This document shows, in pieces, positions 9,535 through 21,600 of a stretch of DNA of 64,000 nt. Source of the stretch: Adiantum capillus-veneris. Lineage: Eukaryota; Streptophyta; Polypodiopsida; Polypodiales; Pteridaceae. The notes beneath the pieces are model-generated. The model was not told the origin of the DNA and made no database searches. It saw only the letters and a list, made by a program, of their open reading frames with translations. The number at the start of each line of letters is the position of its first letter. Within the stretch, counting starts at the first letter, position 1. The stretch lies in assembly GCA_014529385.2 (NCBI GenBank), contig CM043960.1:79271832-79335831 (forward strand), in the 5' to 3' direction. Both the position numbers and the translations under genes were made by a program.

Positions 9535-10820
9535 TGTTAGGGTGGTTAGCCCCTAACAACTACTTTGGGGTGCATTGCACCCCTCTAATCTTCCCTATAC
9601 ATAAGTGGAACCTCAGACCATCACTCAAGGAGCTTAATTTCACACAAGGCCACCCAAGGGGAGAGGACATTTGATTTAAAAGTCACTTAAGGGAGCATGC
9701 ACACACGGGCATGCCCCCTTATCTCCTCCAACAAGACGTGGAGTCAAAACGCAAAGAGAGTGGAGATCGAAGCACAAAAATATAGCGGAATTTTCAGGAG
9801 TGCAAACATCCTCATTTGGCAAGCCAACGGCGAGCAAAAGCTCATGTCAAATGCATGCAAAGCATGGTGGTAGTGGAGAAATCTATGCAAGGCATTTTGG
9901 TAAAATTTCAAATAACCCCATGCTTATAAGGTACAGGAAAGGCGTGTGGCATCTTAGGCAAATATATGTTGTTTTTCATTTACGAAGCTACGACAAGTAA
10001 AGGACATTTGACAAAAGGTGTGTATTGAGGAAAGTTTCAAAGTTTTGAAGCATTCCTAGTTTCATAATGGTCTCAATAGCATGCAAGGTGTGATAAATTG
10101 AACCAAGCTAGTACATCAAGGCAAGTCAATGCGAGTACTTCAGAAGATATGTGGTAGCTTTCATTTTGTTTAACACATCATTCAAGCACATACAAAGGAT
10201 CTTCATCCACAGCGGTCACGAATCAAAGGCAGCACTTTGTAAGTTTTCTAGTTGTAGTAAAGTAAGTACAAGCAAGGCTTGTGGCTTATAAGATATATGT
10301 AATTGGCACGGCAGATCAGTACTAACAATTTAAGACGCCAGTTAAAATTTTTGGATTTGCTAGAGCAGGGCTCCCAGGAAAGTTTTCCAAACTCAAAGCA
10401 ATCATGCTCAACTCATCATTGGGTTTTAGGCGCGTGGTCGGGCACCCACCCTCTTACATTCTTTGTTCATAAAGACAATAATGAGAGTGAGATTAATCTC
10501 TCTCACTAATCTCCACCAAAGACAAACCTCTCTGCTTTGCATCCCCTTCCCCTTCCCTCCATCCCTTCTCTTGCACGGATTACCCCAATCCTTCAGTTCT
10601 CAATTTTGGAAGCCTTGCATTTTCTTTTCCACTTGGTAGCACAAAGAGGATATATCAAAATAGATATTGATCAACAAAATCTATGGCCCAATCCACTTAC
10701 AACCGTGTTGCCACTCAATTCAAGTCATGCTTGCCTTAATGTTTTGCAACTACATGGTATGTAGAAATCCACTCTTGTAGCCATGTGATCAAACCATGGT
10801 GCCCCTAGGATTACTTCCTC
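9535..10820. other. Possible LTR/leader of the second gypsy element
   Basis: Begins with TGTTAGGGTGGTTAGCCCCT, a TG start with a short inverted match (GTTAGGG ... CCCTAAC). It continues without convincing coding sequence up to the protease remnant at 10,821. No gag is visible, so either gag is deleted or the region is too decayed to read. The LTR assignment is inference. Confidence 0.25.
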
Positions 10821-11489
10821 ATGCTTGAGAGGAGAGATAAAGAAGTCCACTTTGGCTCTACTCACAACTTCATATCAATGAAGTTGGCCACCAAGCTAGG
10901 CATTCAAGCTTTTGAGATGGGAGATACCATAACGGCCAACACCTCTCTCAAGGGACAGCAAGCCTCTGTTACTCCTTTGATTGGGAAGTTGAAGCTTCAT
11001 GTCTAAAGCTATGTTGACAAAGAAGACCTTTTCATCTCTCCTCTACAACATGAGCATGTTATCCTAGGGACACCATGGTTCAACCGCATGGCTTCCAACA
11101 TGAAGTTCCCTTGAAGGAGAATCTACTTCACCTACAAGGGAAAGAACATGTATATAGATGCTAGTGAGTTTGGTCGTACTATGCCACTTGTAAATCCTCC
11201 TGCTTTTGATAAATCAATGAAGAATTTTGTTTCTGCGTACGTGATTTTTGTCAAAAAGTCCCTAAACGATCCTAATGTTTTATCAAATGTAAATGGTAGG
11301 AATCAAGAAGAGTTAGACTTCTCTGATTTTCTAAAAGTATTCCAAGATGTGTTCATCAATGATATCCCTATGGACTTACCTCCAAAACGAGGGGATAATG
11401 ACCATCAAATTGAGCTCCTACCAGGAAGCTCACTACCTAACAAGCCTCCTCCTTCTTTAATTGATTTGTGTTTCTTTAATTTAATTTGA
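10821..11489 (+). pseudogene. Gypsy protease and protease-RT linker, decayed
   Basis: First frame (10,821-11,006) reads VHFGSTHNFISMKLATKLGI, a retropepsin active-site region in which the usual 'DSGSTHNF' has lost its Asp and Ser. It continues as ILGTPWFNRM around 11,060-11,095 with stops between. A second frame (11,148-11,489) reads LKVFQDVFINDIPMDLPPKR and HQIELLPGSSLPNKPPP, the usual linker just before reverse transcriptase in plant gypsy elements. Several stops and shifts: non-functional. Confidence 0.65.
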
Positions 11490-11575
11490 TTTAAAGGGGG
11501 TCACATACTTGCAGACTCATCCTTTGCTTCTCAAGTCTTTCTTATCGAGTTTCCAAAGCTCAACAAGAGGAGATC

Positions 11576-12787
11576 ATGAGGCAAGTACAAGAATTGGTAG
11601 ACAAAGGGATGATGAGTCCTAGATCCCCTCCCTTTTTCTCTCCAGTCCTTTTAGTGCAAAAGAAAGATGGTACATATTGTATGTATGTGGACTATCAAGC
11701 ACTAAACCATATCACTATCAAAAACATATTTCCCGTGCCTCGGATAGAAGATCTATTTGATAAGCTAGAATGCTCTACCTACTTCAGTAGGATTGATCTC
11801 AAAAGTGGCTATCATCAAATAAGGATAGTGGATAAAGATATCCTAAAGACCGCGTTCCATACAACGTTTGGTCTTTATGAATATCTAGTCATGTCTTTTG
11901 GCTTGACCAATGTACAATTGTCTAATGGAAAAAATTTGTAGACCCTATTGCAAATTCACTAGAGTGTTCTTTGATGATATTATCATCTATTCCAAGTCCT
12001 TGGAGGAGCACAAGAAATATCCCTAAGTGATTTTTCAAGCATTGAGGGAGAACGAGCTTTTTCTCAACCAAAAGAAAAGCGAATTTTTCCTTCAAGAGAT
12101 TCGATACTTAGGTCATATTATCTCTCAAGATGGTATCCGCATGGATCCATCAAAGTTAGAGGTAATAAAAGCATGGCCTAATCCAACGAATCTACATGAG
12201 CTAAGAATCTTTATTGGTATATGTGCATACTCTAGACGCTTCATAACAAAATTCTCTCAAATAGCAGGACCATTACATGACTTAACAAAGAAGAACGTTA
12301 AGTATTCATGGACTGCTAAGGAGCAAAATGATTTTGACAAGCTCAAAGAGAAGCTTACCTCTCAACTAGTCCTCATGCTTCCGGATCTCTCAAAGCCATT
12401 TGAGGTCCAATGTGATGCTTGTGGTGATTGCCTTGGAGCAGTCTTGCTTCAAGAAGGGAATACCATAGCATATGAGAGTCGAAGGCTCAATACGGATGAA
12501 CGGGTCTTAGGCATTTATGAGAAAGATCTTTTAGTTATTCTACATGCCCTATACACATGAAAGCACTATCTATTGGGGACTCCATTTATTTTACAAACAT
12601 ACCACCAAAGTCTCAAGTACTTCGTAATGCAAACAAAGCTTCCAACAAACAAATGAGGTGGGAAAATTTCCTTTTGCAATACTATTTTCATATTGCTCAC
12701 ATTGTTAGTAAGCACAATCAAGTGGTGGCTGATGCACTTTCACGACGACCAAAAGTTGATGTGGTGTCTATAGCAACTCGCAATTGA
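11576..12787 (+). pseudogene. Gypsy reverse transcriptase and RNase H, decayed
   Basis: RT fingers and palm ([44 protein letters not shown]) run to 11,941. A shifted stretch near 11,965-12,000 gives FFDDIIIYSKS, the catalytic DD motif. The frame at 12,027-12,560 holds the thumb and connection (KKSEFFLQEIRYLGHII, GICAYSRRFITKFS) and the RNase H start (VQCDACGDCLGAVLLQ). The frame at 12,557-12,787 ends in VVADALSRRPK. Family order is kept, but at least three breaks make it dead. Confidence 0.75.
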
Positions 12788-12797
12788 TCTATCTTCT

Positions 12798-13532
12798 ATG
12801 ATAGATGAGTATGCTACTGACCCTGACTTTAAAGAGATAATTTCAGCCCTTGCTTCGGGGAAGAAAGAGGAACCATTCACCTTGCAGGATGGTTATCTTC
12901 TCCATGGAAATAGGCTATGTGGTACCCACTCCCTTCATGAGAAATTCATGTATGAATCCCATGCTCCTCTCTATGCAGGACATAGAGGTATTCAACCTAC
13001 TCTTTAAGGAGTAGAGACGTACTTCTATTGGACTACCATGAAAGTGGACATACAAGAGTATGTTTAAAAATGTGTAGTATGCCAAAAGACTAAGTATGAT
13101 AGAGGGAAGAAATCTGGATTACTCTAGCCATTTCCAATCCATAATTCACCATGGGAGAGTATATCCATTGATTTTATCTTTGGATTATCCAAGCCTATCC
13201 ATGGGAATATGGTAATACGGACAATAGTCGACGTGTTTAGAAAGCAAGCACATTTTATTCCTGTCAAAAAGACTATTAAGGCACACCAAATGGCAACTCT
13301 CTTCATATCTCATATTGTCAAACACCATGGATTGCCAACATCCATCGTGTCAAATAGAGATCCTAGAATGACGAGTAATTTTTGGAAAGGTCTCTTTGAA
13401 AATCTAGGTACAAGATTGAGTTTCTCTTCGGCCTATCACCCACAAACAGATGGCCAAAGTGAGATAGCCAATCTTATGATACTTTATCTACTAAAGATTT
13501 ATGTTACAAAAGTAGATCAATTCTCACACTGA
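12798..13532 (+). pseudogene. Gypsy integrase, 3'-truncated
   Basis: Zinc-binding part FMYESHAPLYAGHRG and KCVVCQKTK, with in-frame stops near 13,006 and 13,064. The catalytic core has all three acids: D in SIDFIFGLS, D in VSNRDPRM, E in DGQSEIAN. The protein stops shortly after the Glu (VTKVDQFSH). The usual remainder of the core and the C-terminal domain are missing, and repeat R1 begins immediately. This looks like truncation by a later insertion or rearrangement. Confidence 0.72.
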
Positions 13533-13536
13533 CATA

Positions 13537-14640
13537 CATGTATATTGCAATCCATGTCCCCCTATCACAGATTGAGACCAAAATTGTACCATAGCTAGAG
13601 CTAGTCATAAGGAGCCTAGTGGAAGTTTGCAAAATTGAACTTGGAATTTATTTGAGGATTGTGTAAGCTAAAATGTAAAATATATTTTGTGACAAAAGTG
13701 CGACTATTCTGGTCGATTCAAAAAATTTTGACTAATAGAGTGGTTGTAAACTCATAGCCATTGAGTGTTTGTTGCATAGATTACATAGGCAAGAGCATTA
13801 CAGCTTCAAGTGATTGCCAGTCAAGATTTGGAAGCAACCAAAGAGATAACATGTCAGGGTTCTACAAGAGTATTTTTTCTTGATGATTTGAGATTAGGTA
13901 GATTGTACTAGATTAGAAACCGTACTGTAGGCGATGAGGTTAGTAATATTTCCATAGAAGAGAGTGTGAATCAGGGACCATTCCCTCCCTTAGGTAGATT
14001 GTACTAGATTAGAAACCGTACTGTAGGCGATGAGGTTAGTAATATTTCCATAGAAGAGAGTGTGAATCAGGGACCATTCCCTCCCTTAGAGCTGATCACA
14101 AGGGAAAGTCTATCCGATATCTCTTCAAGAAAATCCTACACCTACATGGTTGAGAAATACAAAAGTGTGAGTTATAAAGAAGGAACATAGATGGGAGTAA
14201 GACAATCGCAACGTGAACCAACCATGATATTTTTGCACTTGAAATACTAGTTCAAAAATGACAAAAAATTTCAAAGATGGTATAGATCGCTACTGCTTAA
14301 AGTTAGAAGAGAGACCAAGTGAATTCAAGGACCTAAAGCCTGCGGACTAGATTGGTGATTGATACTTCAATGATGAGGGTATAATGTATCTAATTGTGCA
14401 AAATTGCTATATTGTGGGCAGGTGGGAAACGATAGGCACAAAAGACAAAGTTGACATGTAGAGCCTGAGGATAAGTTACCTAAGTTAGACATTCCAAATG
14501 CAAAACTAAGGCGAGCAAATGAAACAACATGAGTCAACATGGACAGGACTCATGTGGTTGTACAAGTGCATAACAAGGAGAAAATTCTCTATGCAATGAG
14601 CCCTACGTTGGCAAAATCGGTTGTATGTTTTTACATACAT
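13537..14640 (+). repeat. Repeat family R1, copy 1
   Basis: About 1.1 kb matching the reverse complement of 29,225-30,240, with diverged but continuous similarity. Shared stretches include ATTTGAGGATT, CCATGGAAGAGAGTGTGAAT (one base different here) and TACACCTACATGG. It contains a broken version of the ORF that is open in copy 2 (here RPSEFKDL near 14,310-14,335 and stops). It may be the remains of a retroelement gag or leader; I do not recognise it. Confidence 0.65.
13895..14086 (+). repeat. 96-bp perfect tandem duplication inside R1
   Basis: Two adjacent 96-bp units (13,895-13,990 and 13,991-14,086), apparently identical, each starting TAGGTAGATTGTACTAG and ending ATTCCCTCCCT. R1 copy 2 has only one unit at the matching place, so the duplication is recent and specific to this copy. 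Confidence 0.9.
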
Positions 14641-14654
14641 CAAAGGCAGAGATA

Positions 14655-14897
14655 CATATGTCATGCGTTTTCATTTTGAGATTCTTGTGTAGTATTTTCT
14701 TGTATGTGACTCAAGAGCTCTTGTGTTTGTTTTGTTGCTTGGGAAAACATTATAAGAGGGTTGTACGGTGAGAGGGTTCCCATAACCCTAAGATAATGTG
14801 TAGATTGCAACATCATCAAACTTAATTGTGTCTCTTGACTCTCCTCCAAGCTGTTTATACATTCGTGTCAATCATTTAAATTGAAGTTTAATTCTTG

Positions 14898-14957
<60 letters not shown>

Positions 14958-15215
14958 GGTGTTTGGTGTGTGTATTTGTAGCATTGATATTAGTGTTAGT
15001 GTACCCTTTGTTCTTGCTTGTATTGCTCAGGGATTCTCCTCTTTGGCATCCTAGTTCGCTCTCTAACTATGTGGTGCCCCTTCACTTGTTGTTGGTTGTG
15101 GGTTTGTTGTGGTTTCTCTTGTTTGTGGTTGCCCCAGCCCCAATTAAGCACCACGGGAGCCTTGAGAGGTGTTTAGAGGTTACCTCTTTTGTTACCCGCC
15201 TCAATTTTGGTGCCC
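14655..15215 (+). repeat. Repeat family R2, copy 1
   Basis: About 560 bp matching the reverse complement of 46,228-46,745. Shared marks are the TTTGTTGCTTGGGAAAACAT block, the pair TTGACTCTCCTCCAAGC, a CT microsatellite (long here, short in copy 2), then GGTGTTTGGTGTGTGTATTT. It stands upstream of a gag on the same strand, so it could be a decayed LTR or leader. The two copies are inverted and 31 kb apart, so they are not the LTR pair of one element. Confidence 0.65.
14904..14956 (+). repeat. (CT)n microsatellite
   Basis: About 26 CT units inside R2 copy 1. The matching tract in copy 2 (46,484-46,502) is only about 9 units, which shows expansion or contraction since the copies separated. Confidence 0.95.
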
Positions 15216-15817
15216 CCACTGAGGAGGGCTTGTGTATGGTTTTGTATAGATTCAATTTTAAAATAGTCAAGTAGTTTGTATGAATCAGGAAAGTTTGTAT
15301 GATCCTTTCATTCCCATTGCAAGGCAAAAGATACATATAATTGTTAGTACTAAGTTGCAATTCCAATGTGTAATTCATAGGATTTTAGGTCCTGTTAGAT
15401 TGGTCGAGATAAACGCTTCGGTAAATCCTTTTATTTTGCCTCTCATTAGGTACGAAATTAGCTTAGACGTCTATATTTTTGTGTTATTTTAAGCATTAGG
15501 ACATGCATAGGCCATGGATAATGTCCTAGGAATAGAGGTTTTTCCCTTTCATTTCACTCCACACATCAGAATAAACGTTGCAATTAGTAGAAAGATCCAT
15601 TTTCAACAACATATGGTGTTCATGTTTGGTGCCCAAAGAGTATGAGAAATTCTCATGTCACCAAACCTTGGCATCCTGTCTCTTGTTGACTACCATAGAT
15701 CATTTGATGTGCATATTTTTATTTTGTTGTAAAATAGATTGCAATTTAAAAAACATAATTGTTAAATCTTTTTAAGAAAGAAAAACAAAAACATGTTGTC
15801 ACTTTGAAATTGATTCA
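15216..15817. other. Leader-like stretch between R2 and gag
   Basis: About 600 bp without a recognisable gene. It could be the untranslated leader of the gag-bearing element downstream. I see no convincing primer-binding site. Confidence 0.3.
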
Positions 15818-16908
15818 ATGGAGGCCCAAAGCCAAATGTGAGGATATCCTCTCTTTTCTGGAGAGCTTGGTGAGGATGTCGAGCTATTTCTAGCTAATTT
15901 CAAAATGTCATGTCGCATAAAGAGAGTGATAGGAGATATTGAATGCTTAGAAATGTTTGAAGTGGTCCTTAGAAAAGATGCTAGCACTTGGTTTGATTCT
16001 CTATCTCGGGATGTTAAGGAAAACTATAAGGATGTTGTTAATCATTTCAAGAGATACTTCTTTGACCCCCAAAACACTCAAAAGCTATGGAAAGACATTG
16101 TTTCTCACAGACAAAAAGACTTAGATGACTACTACATGTATAAACAAGAGTTTCTACGTCTTTGCGCTATATGGGTAAGAAATGTTGCTAACCTTGGTGA
16201 TGGTGTAGAGTTCCTAAATAAGGAAAGGTTCATAGCCGGTCTCTTTCCCACACTCAAAACAAAAGCCGAGGCGGGTGCACCTGCTACCTTTGATGCAGCT
16301 GAAACTAGGACTCTTAAGAAGTATAGAAAACTCAAGTGTCTAAGAGGAGAGGTTCAAATAGAGGGTCCTAGACCCAAGGGAAAATTGCAGGCATCAATAT
16401 CTAGAGAGATTCTTGAGGTAACAGCTGAGGCAATTGAGAAGTTAAATGAATCCTTAAGCAACTTGTCGATTCACCTTGCACAAGTTGTAGGTCCCAAGGG
16501 ACAAACAAAGCAGAAGAGTGAGAGCCATGACCTAGGTGACTTTTGCAATGTTGGAATTGTAGAGAGTCTGGACATGGGATGTATAATTGTCCTTGGCCCC
16601 GTGGGGAGCCAAAGAGACCTAACTTGAATTACCCAGTGATAAATGCAGGTGAAGGAATTGGTCAACAACTAAGGATTCTACAAAGGCCAAATGGAATAAG
16701 ACCACCTCCACAAGGGGTAGAAGGAGTTCCACCTTTGCTAGATCCAAATGTGCATGTGGTGGTAGAGGTTACTAATTCAAATGAGGTTGACATGGAAGCA
16801 AATGGTATTAAGTGTGGCGGTGTAAAAGGTAAGGAAAAAGAAAGAGTCACGTCACAAAGTGGCCATGGACGAGAAAAGAAGGCGAAGGAGACCAAGAAAG
16901 CCTGTTAA
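15818..16908 (+). pseudogene. Gypsy gag with zinc knuckle, decayed
   Basis: Starts ATG at 15,818 (MEAQSQM, then a stop after seven codons). It continues in the same frame as YPLFSGELGEDVELFLANFK and KDASTWFDSLSRDVKENYKD, the usual capsid-like gag region of plant gypsy elements, to about 16,540. A shift then leads to the knuckle CWNCRESGHGMYNCP (CX2CX4HX4C) and a basic, Pro-rich tail ending at 16,908. Gag packages RNA into virus-like particles. One early stop and one shift make it inactive. No protease or RT follows: the next recognisable signal is a different element's primer site at 17.7 kb. Confidence 0.72.
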
Positions 16909-17694
16909 ACTGAGTAATTTATTAGAAGCCATTGTAATCTTTCTAATGTGTTACGTGCTCAATGGGAGCTCCAAGCTATAAAGAATAGGTCAATACTTTG
17001 CCTACGTTGCAAATTTAGTAAGTGGTGGAGCCCGAAAGGCCTTGGGTGCTCGGACATTGCATATTTTTACCCTATGTACATAAGGCAGTGTGTAAAGAAA
17101 ATTGGGGTTCTCAAGCTCATTTATTGAGAGCACTCTTTGGTGAGAGCTCTTGAAGTGTGTGGCTATGGAGTCCTTGAGCTTCTCTTTGCTCATGAGACTT
17201 GATTAACACTAATCAATGATTCGTTCTCTTCCACTATGCCTCTCTCATGCTTCTTATGATTGCCTATGATGCTTAGATTAACTAGATCTTAACTAATTAG
17301 TGGTTAATCCCTATTTAATCTTGTGTGATTACCCTCTTTTGCTTGTATGTGCATGTAGGTTTGATTGGAGTGTGGTGCTCGATAGATCTATGTGTGTGTG
17401 CTTGCGATTAGTGTGTTGCATGATAGGATTAGTGTTGTGTGAGTTTTGCAATCAGTAGTGTGTGTGATTGGGTTGATTAGAGGTGAAGAGAAGTGGATGT
17501 GGAGATTGCCCTTAATTGCAGCTTAGCTCCTCCATAGGCCAAGAAGCTCACTTTGTAGAGTTAACCATTTGTGTTGCCATGATTAGCTCACTAACCGTGT
17601 GAGTGTTTCCATGCCCTAGCTGGGTAGTTCATCCCTCCGGATTGATAATTTTGTTGGTCATTGGAGCTATTGCAACGATGGGACCCCCAACATT
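16909..17694. other. Noncoding, possibly the LTR end of a Tat/Athila-type element
   Basis: No gene seen. Since a tRNA-Asp-type primer site follows at 17,695, the DNA to its left should be the 3' end of an LTR. The start of that LTR cannot be fixed without its partner. Confidence 0.3.
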
Positions 17695-17712
17695 TGACAC
17701 CGTTGTCGAGGA
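17695..17712 (+). promoter_or_regulatory. Decayed primer-binding site, tRNA-Asp type
   Basis: TGACACCGTTGTCGAGGA differs from the Athila/Tat primer site TGGCGCCGTTGCCGGGGA at four of 18 positions. All four are G-to-A or C-to-T changes, as expected from deamination of methylated cytosines. It marks the 5' end of the internal region of a Tat/Athila-type gypsy element on the + strand. Confidence 0.55.
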
Positions 17713-19370
17713 CGATGGCCTACGCTAGTGTAATTGTGGCATAATCGAATGCATTCCCTCACTAATTTCACTTGTGTGTTTATCTTTTTGTGGATTTTGG
17801 ATGTGTGTGCATGAAGCAATGTGTTCATAATTCCCTAATGTGTCACTGTATTTTACTAATTGTGTGTTTACACACTCTAATTTCACACTAACCCCTTGCT
17901 AATTTCACTAATTTTGCTAACTTACTAATTTTCTATGAAGGATTGGAGCATTCGACCATTCAATTGATCTTCAATGGAAAGGTAATTAAGGTGGTATTCT
18001 CAACTTCCCTAGAATCTAAGGATGTGTAGAATTGTGTAGAGATCCCACCATGATGCAATGCTATGTTGATGCAATGCTATGTTAATGCTATGTTGGGTTG
18101 AAAATTTTTCGATTATTCATTTTCATGCCGTCGTAATTCTGAAATTTTTAAGATTTGGTGACACCTGAATTTGACAAGTTTCAATTGCTAATTGGTGATT
18201 GTGGATTGCTAATTGGGTGCCTAATTGAGTTAATTGCATGCTTGGATGGTCAATTGCAAGTGTGTGTGCACTAAAATCAAGTATGCGTGCAATCTAATTG
18301 AGTGTGTGTATGCCTAATTTTAGGTGTGTGCACTATTTTGCCCATGTTTGTGCACCTAAAAATCAATGTGTGCTTAATGATTTTTCAATTGTGATGATTG
18401 ATTTTTGTTGTGATCATGCCCAACTAATGATGTGTGAAGTCACATTGCAAATTTGACAAGTTTAACCCTTTTGTGTGCGCACCTAAAGATTGGTAAAAAC
18501 TGCCAATTTTATTAGTGTGTGTGTCTAAAAAAGTGTTTGATTTGCATGATTGATTCATATTTTGATTGCATAATTGATATGTGTGATGGTTATTTGTTGA
18601 GTTTTTGTGCTCAAAACAGGGATTTACACACTCGAATTGCGTCGAATTTGACCTAAATTTGTCGATAATTTTGCTGGTTTAATTGCCTAGTCTTGATTTT
18701 ATTGATGAAATTGTTTGGAAATTGAATTGATGTTATTTGCAATTTTATTTGGCTTCACTATTCCCCTATATGTAAAGAATTTTTAGAAATTTTTGAGTAT
18801 TTTTTTGATAATTTTTATGAATTTTTGACAATTTTTTGTTATTTTTTGTATTATTTTTTAAATTCCATACAAATTTGATATTTTGCAATCTTTACGAGCT
18901 ATTTTGTGTTGTGTATTTACGGCATCATTTTGTTCGCATTCGTGCCCTCCGTGGTCGAGTTTTAAGCATTTCGCTATTTTCGGGGAACAAGTTGACGATT
19001 GTGTCGCAAATTGTATTTTCGATAAAATCTGCTATTTTTGGTGTACTTTTGGGTGTCAAAAATGTTTGGTTGTGAATGTCAATGATTTTCTAAGATTCTT
19101 AGAATTTTTCGTAAATTTTTGGACTTTTTTGGCAAATTTGGGGATTTTCTGGCGATTTTTTGGAGTTTCGGCCTATTTTTGGCATTTTTGGAAATTTGAA
19201 AATAAAAAGAAAAACATTAATAAAAATCCGGTTCGAGCTTTGACGCCCGTGCCTTACGGCGCATAAACTTATGTGTCGGATAGATCTTTACGATCTCTTG
19301 GGATAGTTTCCTACAATTGTCTTTGTCTCTCTCTTAAACAAAGAATCGTTAAATTGAAAAACTTGTTTCT
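17713..19370 (+). other. Leader of the Tat/Athila-type element, becoming T-rich
   Basis: No convincing coding sequence. It has TGTGTG-rich stretches, then from about 18,720 to 19,200 runs of T broken by single A or G (TTTTTTGATAATTTTTATG and similar). It ends in a GC-richer piece (GACGCCCGTGCCTTACGGCG) at about 19,240. Long, biased leaders are usual in this lineage. A similar T-rich tract lies at 57.9-58.4 kb. Confidence 0.35.
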
Positions 19371-19482
19371 ACCGGGTGGATGTTGATCGTTGCCACGTCG
19401 CTCCGGTTGACGCTCTACTTGGTGTCGTCGCCTCATCGTTGATGCAATGGCGCCACTCCCCTGCAATGCAACATAGGCAACT

Positions 19483-19565
19483 TACTCTCTCTCTCTCTCT
19501 CTCTCTCAACGACATTGCATCCCACAAAGAAGCCTGCACACATACACACATGCTTGCACACACAC

Positions 19566-19612
<47 letters not shown>

Positions 19613-20064
19613 TGCCTTGCATGCACCTCTCTCCTCATGCGCATTGATATACCACATAGAGAGAGTGAAAAACATCGTTCGGAAAAAACCTAGGTTTAGT
19701 GTGCGAGAAAACATACTATGTAATGTAGTGTGTAAAAAACCAAATCGAGCACTCGGCATGAGAGTTAACTCTAAATTTTAAAATTGAAAGTAATCAAAAT
19801 CTTTGTTTAAAAAATCAAGCAATGGGCATGAGATTTAACTCTAAATTTTAAATTTGAAGATCATTTGGTTGAAAATAATACGACGGAGACTGAGATTTAA
19901 CTCTAAATTTAAGTTTGAATGAATTTGAAGGTGGTTTGATTTGTTTGAAGGCATGCAATGCGACGGCGACTGCAACTAGAAATCTCTCAAGAGGAACGGT
20001 GGTAGCAACGCAAGACACAAGCAGCGGGTGCAAGGTTGACGCCATTGTTGGAGGGTACTGAGGT

Positions 20065-20119
<55 letters not shown>

Positions 20120-20146
20120 CCCAGCTACTCGCATGCAATATGCACG

Positions 20147-20192
<46 letters not shown>

Positions 20193-20300
20193 TGATAACA
20201 TTCGACGTGCAGGGAGCGCTCGTAGTGGATAGTGGTGAGGCAGCCAGCGGCAACGACAATGGCGACGGTGTTGAAGCTACTGGAGATGAGGCAAGGAGCT

Positions 20301-20337
<37 letters not shown>

Positions 20338-20538
20338 GAGTAGCATCTTGCGCTCTGACGTGGGTGCAGTAAACGGACCCAAGAGAGAGACCAAAAGTAG
20401 CCTTTGCAATGGTACCATAGAGCCCTCTTGCGCTCCTGCAGGGTGCCTTGAGCACAACTTGACTACCTCTCAAGCACACAAAACACAAACATGTATTACC
20501 TGTGCAAAAGGTCGTTGCAGAGCCCTGAGTGGATGGCA

Positions 20539-20604
<66 letters not shown>

Positions 20605-20656
20605 ACTATAGGAGTCCTCTGCTGCAGGAATTCTCTCCCCCTCTCTCTCTCTCTCG
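19483..20656. repeat. Microsatellite field: CT, GA and CA tracts
   Basis: Seven tracts in 1.2 kb: CT at 19,483-19,507 and 19,570-19,609, GA at 20,070-20,117, CA at 20,150-20,191, GA at 20,302-20,335, CT at 20,541-20,602 and 20,638-20,656. Spacers are GC-richer than the surroundings. Every frame that crosses them is just Ser-Leu, Arg-Glu or Thr-His repeats; I see no gene. Confidence 0.95.
19755..19920 (+). repeat. Degenerate tandem repeat, three units of about 60-70 bp
   Basis: The block GGCATGAGAGTTAACTCTAA followed by ATTTTAAA recurs near 19,755, 19,825 and 19,885 with increasing change (ATGAGATTTAACTCTAAATT in the later units). Confidence 0.7.
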
Positions 20657-20859
20657 CCTACTCGCTAACTAGCACACAGTACTACCAATCACTAGTATGT
20701 TTTACTAGGGTCAAGCATCTTTATTGCTAATAATTGTCAGTAGCATACTCTCTAGGCTAGTTAGCATATAAAGGTCTTATCTTCTTTGAAATAATCTGTT
20801 TTTCTTGCCATGTAAGAAGTTTTTAGTGTTTTGGGTGATCTCAGAGGTTTTAATAAAAG

Positions 20860-21600
20860 CTACCTTTTTTGAAGGTCTATCAAAGGACTTTGTAAAATTT
20901 GCATTTCTTTAAACCATTCATCATGGTTGGTCATGTGATTCGATGCACCAAAATCCACATACCAAACATTATCACTTGATTTTGCCACATTTGCAAATAT
21001 AGTATTCAACATGTGCTGCATCACAAATACCCTCTCAGGCTCATCTACATTCCTGCTAGTGGTTGCATAATTGTTTTGTTGCCTCCTATCTGGGTAGTCA
21101 CGTTCAAAGTGACCATGTCTCCACAACCACAACATACTTCATTTTTGTGCTGACCTGCATTATTGCGCTATGCATTTCCACGACCTCTTGGACTCCCCCT
21201 GCCTTGAAAGTCTCCTCGACCACCACCTCCGTTCTGACCATGATTGTTGTTTTGATGTTGTTCTTGGTGGCTGCCTCTTCCTTGACCTCGTTCACGACCT
21301 TATTCTTGGTGGTTGCCTCTTCCTCGACCTTGTTCACGACCTGCACCATGTCCTCTTCCTCTTCCTTGAAAAAGACATGTTTAGAATTGTTTCCACCCTA
21401 CGTAGAGGAGTATTTCTCAAGTTCCTTCTCTTCCACAATCAATAAGGACACCAAATTTGTAAACGGGGGAATGTTCTCTCGAAGATGGATGCCAGTTTTG
21501 AACTGCTTGTACTGGCAAGACCCAAACCTCGCAGACAGACTTCTACATTATCATCATCATCAAATGTAACACCAATCAATGCAAGTCACTCACATATATT
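20860..21600 (-). pseudogene. Copia gag C-terminus and protease fragment
   Basis: Read leftwards: a Gly/Arg/Gln-rich stretch (GGGGRGDFQGRGSPRGRG, about 21,170-21,560), a damaged zinc knuckle (LWRHGHFERDYPDRR; two Cys lost), and the protease start WYVDFGASNHMTNHDEWF near 20,910-20,960. The usual active site is DSGA; here the Ser is Phe. The sequence ends near 20,860 without integrase or RT. It belongs with the gag to its right. Confidence 0.7.

Noticed and set aside
19369-20611. Several overlapping ORFs of 80-190 codons
   Set aside because: They exist only because CT/GA/CA tracts have no stop codons; the products are Ser-Leu, Arg-Glu and Cys-Val repeats without any domain.
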